31,905 nt of DNA. Source: a virus. Made by a program: the position numbers and the translations under genes. Below are positions 22,098 to 28,214 of the stretch, piece by piece (the first letter of the stretch is position 1; each line of letters begins with the position of its first letter). Below the pieces are notes generated by a model. The model was not told the origin of the DNA, searched no databases, and was given only the letters and a program-made list of their open reading frames with translations. Where the stretch lies: positions 1-31,905 of IMG/VR virus record IMGVR_UViG_3300020160_000363; one strand, written 5' to 3'.

Positions 22098-22721
22098 TTA
22101 AGCACCACCAGTTACGAATGTGCCTAAGCTACGTCCGACTGCTGTACCAACGCCTGTTCCTACTGGGCTTTGGATTGCATTATCATAACGAATAGCCAAC
22201 TGGATAGTTACTGGTTCGTTATTTGCATATGCTAGAGTTTGATAGTTTGCGTTCTTTACATAGCAACCATAGATTTCCCATGTTTCAAGAACGTTAGCTG
22301 TGTTAGCACCGTTACCACCGTCTAGAATTTCAATTCTAGTTGTGAATTTGTAATCGATACCAGAAGCCGCAGAACTTTGCTCATAGAAGTCAAATTGTTT
22401 CTGTAGTTGTTCGCCAACAAGCTTCTGCACTTGACCTGTAACGTCATCACGTAAGTTGATAGTGATGTCGTTCCATGTGTGCTTGCCTGCTAGACGCACT
22501 GTTGAGTTATAAACATGAATGTCTACATCAGCAAAATCCAATGTTGGTCTTGTGATATCGACAACTTGCTTTGTTAGCTCAGTTGTTGGTGTTGATACGC
22601 CAAAGTTTTCTAGTGATACTCTAAAACGATATTGCAGTTTAGGCATCAGCAAGCCTTGAGTGCTTGCTGATTGATCACTTACTAAGGGTACTGTTAGTTT
22701 GCTTAATGTTGAAATAGACAT
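22098..22721 (-). CDS. 19: Tail tube protein gp19
   Basis: It polymerises into the inner tail tube that carries DNA. The protein has 207 residues (T4 has 163); the phage_T4_gp19 pattern is seen in YRFRVSLENFG, TKQVVDITRPTLDFADVDIH, VYNSTVRLAGKHTWNDITIN, LRDDVTGQV and FTTRIEILDGGNG, with the C-terminal WEIYGCYVKNANYQTLAYAN. It follows the sheath gene by 25 bases, the standard order. Late promoter 22741-22747 and AAGGGAGA ribosome site are clear. Confidence 0.92.
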   Translation of the reverse strand: MSISTLSKLTVPLVSDQSASTQGLLMPKLQYRFRVSLENFGVSTPTTELTKQVVDITRPTLDFADVDIHVYNSTVRLAGKHTWNDITINLRDDVTGQVQKLVGEQLQKQFDFYEQSSAASGIDYKFTTRIEILDGGNGANTANVLETWEIYGCYVKNANYQTLAYANNEPVTIQLAIRYDNAIQSPVGTGVGTAVGRSLGTFVTGGA

Positions 22722-22740
22722 TTGTTGTCTCCCTTATTTG

Positions 22741-22747
22741 TATTTAT
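22741..22747 (-). promoter_or_regulatory. Late promoter for gp19
   Basis: The minus strand reads AATAAATACAAATAAGGGAGAC. Predicted start near 22735 gives a 14-nt leader containing AAGGGAGA. It overlaps the end of the sheath gene, so tube message can be made independently. Confidence 0.7.
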
Positions 22748-25700
22748 TAATTGCCTAACCCTGCAATCTCGCCAGTGTTCTTCAAGCGCACTGGAATGTA
22801 AATAAACTCCACTGCTTTTACTGGTTCAATAGCAATGTCTACGTGTAGTTCGCTACGATCAATTCTGTTAGGTGTATTGTTACTTTCGTCACAAACAACT
22901 AAGAAGTCGTATAGAGCACGTTGACCAACTAGTTCTAACAATAGGCTTTCAACCTGTTGTTTGATTTCGTCACGTGTAATCTTATCGTTAGGTTCAAAGA
23001 TATAAGGTTTAGCTAGTTTGTTCAACTGATTACGTAGGAAAATTACCAAACGTGCCACGTTAATACGATCTAATGCACTTGCGCCGTTAGCACGAGTCTT
23101 TTGACCAAAGTTAACTAGACCAGCGCCTGTAAAGAATGTAATTGGATTAACTTTTACATTATACAATGTGTCACGTTGTCCGTCATTTAGTGCAACTGAT
23201 TTAAACTCGCCTTCGCTTGTAACGTAACCAACTGCTGTTGCGTTTGTAACATTACCACGGCGTGTTCCTGCTGGAGCAAACCATGGATAAGCAACTTGGT
23301 CGTTTAGAGCAATAGTTCTTAAGATCATGTGGCTTGGAGGAACTACAACATTCTTTCCAAAGTTGTCACTTGTGAAGCCCCATGGATAGAACACACCTAG
23401 GTATTCATCAAAACTAACTAGACCGTTATCGTTATCTTCCAATGCGCCCATTAAGTTAGTGCCCCAGTTGTTTAGGTTAGTAGCACTTGGCTCTAATCTA
23501 GCTGGGCTATCACCAACAACAAATGCTGTTAAACCGCGATCGTTGTTTAGGTTAACTAGTTCGCCAATTAGCTCAGGATAACCTGGGCAAGCTAACAAGT
23601 TAAAGCTGTTACGTTCTGTATCGCGAATTTCTTGGTTTGTATTAACTATCTGTTGTAGGCTTTGAATAATAACTTTACGTTGTGCGTGACGACCAAAAGA
23701 ACCGCTGCCGTCTGTTTGATTTGCACTTTCTGTTACCCAACGATCTGGATAATATGCAGTCATTGTTTCGCCATCGCCTGCGCCAAAACGTCTGTTAATT
23801 GCAGTTGTGTCGATATAGTTACGAACATAACGCTTGACGTTAAATCCGCTACGACGAGTATTCCATAACAACATACCTTCTGGGTATAGTGCAGGATCTG
23901 GACAATCAAAATCAACAAAGTCTTCACTTAGTAAGCTACTAATGCTTGCTGGCTCGTAGGTGCTATTAGTTGGTTCACCAGTATCTGTCCAACGTGCGTC
24001 TGCAAACACAATACCATTTTCTGTTGTTTGATCAGTTACATCAACTAGATCCCAACGCTTGAAGCTATTATTCCAACGCTTCAATAATGGATAGTGTTCT
24101 AAGTCACTTGTGTCAACCCATAGATCAAGATCAACTGGAGTCGATGGAGCTGTTGGACTAACTGTTGGGCCATTAACGTTAGTAGCACTTGTTGGAGCGT
24201 AGTTTTTATAACCTTTCCATATTGTACCGTTGTTGATCATAATATCAACTTCGTCTACTACAGAGCTATACCATAATTGACCATCTGCTGTTTTAGTAGT
24301 TGGTGCAGTATCGCTGATAAAGTACATTACACCAACTGGTATATTAGACCAAGATGTTGTTGTGTTTCTATATCGTACTACAAATACTGCGTTTGAGGCA
24401 TCGTGTTGTACATATACTGTATTAACTTTGATACCTGAACCTGTGTAATTACGGTTAGCATCAGAAGTAGGATCGCCTGCAGGATTTATTAGAGTAAAGT
24501 TTAGTGGATCAATAGCTTTGTTTGCCGCTTGATCATTAGCGTATACAGGAGCATTTAATTGTTCCCACAAACGAGTTGCATTGTTGTATGTCTTAACACG
24601 CCATCTAGCACCAGCATTTGGTTCAGTAGTTTTAATCCATACAGAACCGGTTGGACGATTGTCTAAAGAAGTTTTGTATTGTGGAACTTGTGTGTGCTTG
24701 CTGATCTGTAGCTTAGGAGCCATGTGTTCTGTAGCAGAAATACCAAGTGCTGATAACAATGCACCACCTACATCAGCAGTACCTGTAAATGTAAATGTTG
24801 TAATTGCACCAGTTGATACTCCGGTAACTGTTATTTGAATATCATGGGTGGCATTTACACCGCCTACAGTTGAACCAAGAACTTTAATAACGTCACCAAC
24901 TGTGTAATTACTACCGCCTTGGGTTCTAGTTACTGTTGTGTATGTTCCATTTGTACCGTTGCGAACTACGGTAAACTGAGCTCCAGTTGCGGCTGGATTA
25001 GTTACGTTGTCTGGTACGTGTACAGTTGTTCTACCTAGGTATGTTACGCTAGATGGTTCTGAAATAGTTAAACTGTCAGTGCTTGCACTAACTGTAAAAA
25101 TTTCTAGTTTACCAACTGAATTTTTTCTAGCACCAAATGGTCCGCTAGCATTATTAATATCAGTAACTATGCTGTCAATGTTACCGCCTATAATTTCAAC
25201 GTTAACTGCGTTAATAGTAAGAGTAGAACTTGGTAACCCTGTTACTGTTCCGCTAGTTTGACTGATAGTAGGCCATGCTTTTACCCAAGCGTTTGAACCA
25301 ACAACTACCCATGAGCCGTTGCCTACTACAGGTGCACCGTTCGAATCGTATGCGCTCTTGTAGTAAGTTTCAACATACTCACCGTCTAGTGCTAGTCCAT
25401 ATGATCCAGCGGCTGCGGTAACATCGAGTGTGTTTAGATATACTTGTGGAACTTGATTAGTGAATGACTGACCACCAGCTGTTGCTGAACGTCCGTCCCA
25501 CTGGAAAATTCCGTATGTTGAGCTAGCAGTGTCTAACCAGAAAGTTCCATCTGCTGGTTCTCCGCCGGGCGCTTGTGCTCGTGCTTCTAGTTCTGTTAGG
25601 TTGATATCTGCACGAATAACTAGTGCAGAGTTACTTATTCCTAGGAATGAATATGCGGCTTGTAGGCCGTATTCGTTTAGTTCACCAGCATGAATTGGAT

Positions 25701-25944
25701 TGTTATTTGTATCCTTCTTGAATACTGGATCGCCGAATGTCTCAGCGAGTTCACGCTGACTTGTAATTGTATATACTGTGCCTGCTTTCGAAGCTGTAGT
25801 TCCTAAAGCTGTACCGGACCCTGATGATGGTGTCTTGTCTGCACTTGTGGCCACAACAAATAGTGGACGGGTGCCTGGTTCAGCGGTTGTGTAAAAACTT
25901 TCGTCGATTACAGAAACCTGTACGCCTGGTGATATTAAAGCCAT
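22747..25944 (-). CDS. 18: Tail sheath protein gp18, unusually long with an inserted surface region
   Basis: It forms the contractile sheath. At 1065 residues it is far longer than T4 gp18 (659). The N-terminal part has MALISPGVQVSVIDESFYTT and EYGLQAAYSFLGISNSALVI (91-110). The C-terminal conserved domain (about 680-1065) has LNDQVAYPWFAPAGTRRGNV, INVARLVIFLRNQLNKLAKP and a terminal PVRLKNTGEIAGLGN. Residues about 125-660 are an insertion with four repeated FWLDT/VWIKT/LWYSS/LWVDT elements (135, 435, 557, 608) and a module at 320-392 shared with the protein at 3249. The insertion probably decorates the tail surface. AAGGAG lies just before its ATG; a CTAAATATT late-like element is upstream. 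Confidence 0.93.
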   Translation of the reverse strand: MALISPGVQVSVIDESFYTTAEPGTRPLFVVATSADKTPSSGSGTALGTTASKAGTVYTITSQRELAETFGDPVFKKDTNNNPIHAGELNEYGLQAAYSFLGISNSALVIRADINLTELEARAQAPGGEPADGTFWLDTASSTYGIFQWDGRSATAGGQSFTNQVPQVYLNTLDVTAAAGSYGLALDGEYVETYYKSAYDSNGAPVVGNGSWVVVGSNAWVKAWPTISQTSGTVTGLPSSTLTINAVNVEIIGGNIDSIVTDINNASGPFGARKNSVGKLEIFTVSASTDSLTISEPSSVTYLGRTTVHVPDNVTNPAATGAQFTVVRNGTNGTYTTVTRTQGGSNYTVGDVIKVLGSTVGGVNATHDIQITVTGVSTGAITTFTFTGTADVGGALLSALGISATEHMAPKLQISKHTQVPQYKTSLDNRPTGSVWIKTTEPNAGARWRVKTYNNATRLWEQLNAPVYANDQAANKAIDPLNFTLINPAGDPTSDANRNYTGSGIKVNTVYVQHDASNAVFVVRYRNTTTSWSNIPVGVMYFISDTAPTTKTADGQLWYSSVVDEVDIMINNGTIWKGYKNYAPTSATNVNGPTVSPTAPSTPVDLDLWVDTSDLEHYPLLKRWNNSFKRWDLVDVTDQTTENGIVFADARWTDTGEPTNSTYEPASISSLLSEDFVDFDCPDPALYPEGMLLWNTRRSGFNVKRYVRNYIDTTAINRRFGAGDGETMTAYYPDRWVTESANQTDGSGSFGRHAQRKVIIQSLQQIVNTNQEIRDTERNSFNLLACPGYPELIGELVNLNNDRGLTAFVVGDSPARLEPSATNLNNWGTNLMGALEDNDNGLVSFDEYLGVFYPWGFTSDNFGKNVVVPPSHMILRTIALNDQVAYPWFAPAGTRRGNVTNATAVGYVTSEGEFKSVALNDGQRDTLYNVKVNPITFFTGAGLVNFGQKTRANGASALDRINVARLVIFLRNQLNKLAKPYIFEPNDKITRDEIKQQVESLLLELVGQRALYDFLVVCDESNNTPNRIDRSELHVDIAIEPVKAVEFIYIPVRLKNTGEIAGLGN

Positions 25945-26034
25945 TTTATGGTCTCCTTCTTACTGTTAATATTTAGCAGGTATTTGCTAAAACAGCTACT
26001 TATAAGACAGAGAAAAGGGCAGAAAAAGGGCTAG

Positions 26035-26042
26035 TATAAATA
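26035..26042 (+). promoter_or_regulatory. Consensus late promoter (plus strand) for the HNH gene
   Basis: TATAAATA matches the T4 late consensus in all eight bases. It ends four bases before the ATG at 26047, so the predicted transcript start falls on the start codon. Confidence 0.7.
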
Positions 26043-26046
26043 TAAG

Positions 26047-26382
26047 ATGCGACCACTATGCAATATATGTAAAGAACGGCCTTGTGCAGTCAACTACTAC
26101 AAGGACAAGAAGCCTTTCTATAGGCGTAAGTGTGATGGATGTGCTAGAGGCACAACACCTAGCCAGCCTCGTTGGTATCAGTTAGGCTATCGTAAGAAAG
26201 ATGCCTGTGAAAAATGTGGTTACAAGAGCAAGCATCAAGAACAGTTTAATGTCTTTCACATAGACGGCGATCTTAACAACTGCCGCCCTGCTAATCTTAA
26301 GACTGTGTGTGCAAACTGTCAGCGAGTCCTACATAAAGAGGGAGTTCGCTGGCGTCAAGGTGATTTGGTACCAGATTTCTAA
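26047..26382 (+). CDS. HNH-endonuclease-like zinc protein, 111 residues
   Basis: The N-terminal half has a Cys cluster (Cys5, Cys8, Cys13, Cys29, Cys32). The C-terminal half has CEKCGYK (54-60), the HIDGDLNNCRPANLKTVCAN segment (71-90, His71/Asp73/Asn83, with Cys88 and Cys91 closing the zinc site), which is the HNH pattern of free-standing nucleases. DNA cutting is inferred. It stands alone on the plus strand between the sheath gene and dNMP kinase, with its own late promoter, and its 3' end overlaps the kinase gene by 86 bases in opposite orientation. Such insertion and isolation fit a mobile endonuclease or a late DNA-processing enzyme. Confidence 0.75.
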   Translation: MRPLCNICKERPCAVNYYKDKKPFYRRKCDGCARGTTPSQPRWYQLGYRKKDACEKCGYKSKHQEQFNVFHIDGDLNNCRPANLKTVCANCQRVLHKEGVRWRQGDLVPDF

Positions 26383-26992
26383 CCTGTGAGTATAGGTCAT
26401 CTATAGTGGCATTGTTGTCTAGAATGTGATCAAACTTAGTACCTACCCAAGCAGTTTCGCTAGCATGAATCTTGCTACGTTTCATACGCTCACTGCTGAT
26501 AGCATAGCTCATGTTACGATCGCCCTCATTCATGTTTACAGCATCTTGATACCAATCGGGCAGTTCGCCGCGTTGTACCCATACTATTTGTCCACCTGCA
26601 GATCGTATTGATTTGATTTCATTAGGAAAGCGACAATCGCTGATAACAATGTCGTCTTTTGAGTTACGGAGTTTGTTTTCTAGACTAGCAATCCAAATAT
26701 CATCATGGAATGCTTTGCGGCATACTTCTGTGCCCCAATATTGCAGTATCCAACGCGGTGTTAGATTGGGCATTTTTAAGCGGTCTGCCCACCACGGATC
26801 TACTTGTTCGCGCCATTCACGTGCAGATTTTGTGCGCCCTTCTAGCATAGTACGGTCCCAATCAAATACATGTGCCACCGCATCTTTAAGACTGTTGGCA
26901 AAACTTTCTCGTCGAAATCCGTGAAAGTTAGTAAGATAATCGGCAACAGTATCCTTACCCGAACCAATAAAACCGCACACACCTATAATCAT
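26297..26992 (-). CDS. 1: Deoxynucleoside monophosphate kinase
   Basis: It phosphorylates dNMPs for the phage DNA pool (T4 gene 1, 241 residues; here 231). The P-loop GFIGSGKDT (7-15) follows the MIIGVC start. YWGTEVCRKAFHDDIW and IVISDCRFPNEIKSI match the family. The start at 26992 is preferred over an upstream in-frame start because TAGGAG lies six bases before it and the P-loop then sits at the usual place. About 25 residues at the C-terminus come from the antisense of the HNH gene, so the tail may be non-essential. It is transcribed from its own sigma70-like promoter. Confidence 0.9.
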   Translation of the reverse strand: MIIGVCGFIGSGKDTVADYLTNFHGFRRESFANSLKDAVAHVFDWDRTMLEGRTKSAREWREQVDPWWADRLKMPNLTPRWILQYWGTEVCRKAFHDDIWIASLENKLRNSKDDIVISDCRFPNEIKSIRSAGGQIVWVQRGELPDWYQDAVNMNEGDRNMSYAISSERMKRSKIHASETAWVGTKFDHILDNNATIDDLYSQVRNLVPNHLDASELPLYVGLADSLHTQS

Positions 26993-27013
26993 AACATCTC
27001 CTAACGATATGCT

Positions 27014-27042
27014 ATTATATAACAGTTTTATTACAAGGTCAA
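27014..27042 (-). promoter_or_regulatory. Sigma70-type early promoter for dNMP kinase
   Basis: TTGACC (27042-27037), a 17-base spacer and TATAAT (27019-27014) on the minus strand: near-consensus. The predicted start is near 27008, leaving about 15 nt before the ATG at 26992, with AGGAG in the leader. Confidence 0.8.
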
Positions 27043-27063
27043 ATATTTTTATGCCAAATATGT

Positions 27064-27276
27064 TTAGATTTGTTTTGATAACTCGACCCATTCTATGAGT
27101 ATGTCGTTAGTAACTTGCTCTATAGGTACAAAATTATCCATATTTGGTGGTGATAGTTGTAGTACGCTTTCAACGTTGTTTTCTTTATAAACAATCAACT
27201 TGATTACTCCAGCAAGATTGCTATCATTATCGCCTGAGTGTGTGCTAGATGCAACATTAATAATTTCAATGCTCAT
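27064..27276 (-). CDS. Small protein, 70 residues, unknown
   Basis: It begins MSIEIINVASSTHSGDNDSN, then a beta strand pair (AGVIKLIVYKENN), and ends FVPIEQVTNDILIEWVELSK. The ending, an acidic Phe-Val-Pro turn followed by a short helix with I-x-W, is seen in small phage proteins of the tail-assembly or capping kind (DUF7936-like). That likeness is weak. It overlaps the thioredoxin-fold gene by 11 bases. Confidence 0.65.
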   Translation of the reverse strand: MSIEIINVASSTHSGDNDSNLAGVIKLIVYKENNVESVLQLSPPNMDNFVPIEQVTNDILIEWVELSKQI

Positions 27277-27610
27277 TGTGTTTCCTTATTCTAGTTTCCC
27301 ACTCAGTTTGCCAAAATTCTAAACCTTTCTCAAACGTCTGTTGGTCAGGCACTCCTAGCCCTTCAAAAAATCGTGTACCATTATAAAATACAGATACTGA
27401 TGGAATAGCAGGGGGCGCAAATAAAGGAACATCATCTACGTGAACTTTATAAAACTTGTATTTAGAAAAATTTGATTCAACACAGTTGATCATTTCTAAA
27501 AAAGGAGTACAGTGCCTACATTCTGAATTCCACAATACCACTAGAGAAAGATATTCTCCCCCTACTGATTCTAGTTCTTTAGCAAGATTATCTAGGGCAA
27601 TTTCTATCAT
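27266..27610 (-). CDS. Thioredoxin-fold protein with CxxC motif
   Basis: The 114 residues have the thioredoxin layout: LVVLWNSECRHCTPF (23-37) with Cys31-x-x-Cys34, a second strand (YKFYKVHVDD), the cis-Pro region PPAIPSVSVFYNG (66-78, Pro70) and a final FFEGLGVPD. The active-site pair is CRHC rather than CGPC, so the redox potential may differ. Possible roles are reducing ribonucleotide reductase or forming disulfides in virion proteins; neither is shown. It starts one base after the previous stop codon. Confidence 0.78.
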   Translation of the reverse strand: MIEIALDNLAKELESVGGEYLSLVVLWNSECRHCTPFLEMINCVESNFSKYKFYKVHVDDVPLFAPPAIPSVSVFYNGTRFFEGLGVPDQQTFEKGLEFWQTEWETRIRKHNEH

Positions 27611-27611
27611 A

Positions 27612-28211
27612 TTACGACTTGTAACAAGCTCTTACTACAATCCACTGATAAGGAAATGATGCACCGCATTGCCAAAAATATCCTTGGGCAAGACTTTGAC
27701 ACATATAGACAGCGTTTCTTGTTGCTCCTGCTATTGTAACATCTAGCTCTCCGTAATTTGCCTGCCAAGCTGAAACCGGTACTGTTCCATCATATGGTGG
27801 TCTATACGTTCTTGCTACACCGTCACCGTAGACTGGCATCGCGGCGCTTGTTGCGTACACTCCGCCGTCAGTAAAATCGCTTTGGCATGCTGGAGGAGTT
27901 GGTTGAGCATCTACAGCAGTATTCGGAGGTCCGCTCCAACAATAAATTCCTACAGCTACTTGATCTAATCGTAATCGACCAGCAGAATCAACCCAGTTGC
28001 CCGTTTGTCTATAACCGGGGCCGGCGCGGTATACTGAGTTTCTTTCAGCTTCTGCATTATCTGGAAGGAATAGATCTTTACCAGTATTATTTTGTATTTT
28101 CATCCCCCTGTTATGATACCAAGTGGGGGCAGTATAATAGTTTGGGCCATCATTATATCCAGGCCCCCAACTGCGTACACTATCAGTTACTCCGTTGTTT
28201 AATCTTGCCAT
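27612..28211 (-). CDS. Small structural or fibre-tip protein, 199 residues
   Basis: It follows the fibre gene by three bases with a good AAAGGG site. The sequence is rich in Gly, Tyr, Trp, Pro and Asn (WGPGYNDGPNYYTAPTWYHN, then WSGPPNTAVDAQPTPPACQS), with several Cys residues (CW, CQS, CGAS, CYK). No coiled coil or enzyme motif is present. Its place directly after a tail fibre is that of the T4 gp38-type adhesin or fibre-tip genes, so receptor binding or fibre assembly is a reasonable inference. Unrecognised by sequence. Confidence 0.6.
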   Translation of the reverse strand: MARLNNGVTDSVRSWGPGYNDGPNYYTAPTWYHNRGMKIQNNTGKDLFLPDNAEAERNSVYRAGPGYRQTGNWVDSAGRLRLDQVAVGIYCWSGPPNTAVDAQPTPPACQSDFTDGGVYATSAAMPVYGDGVARTYRPPYDGTVPVSAWQANYGELDVTIAGATRNAVYMCQSLAQGYFWQCGASFPYQWIVVRACYKS

Positions 28212-28214
28212 AGA

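Noticed and set aside
26297-27091. Longer dNMP kinase start at 27091
   Set aside because: It would place 33 residues before the P-loop and run through the sigma70 promoter; the AGGAG-supported ATG at 26992 fits better.
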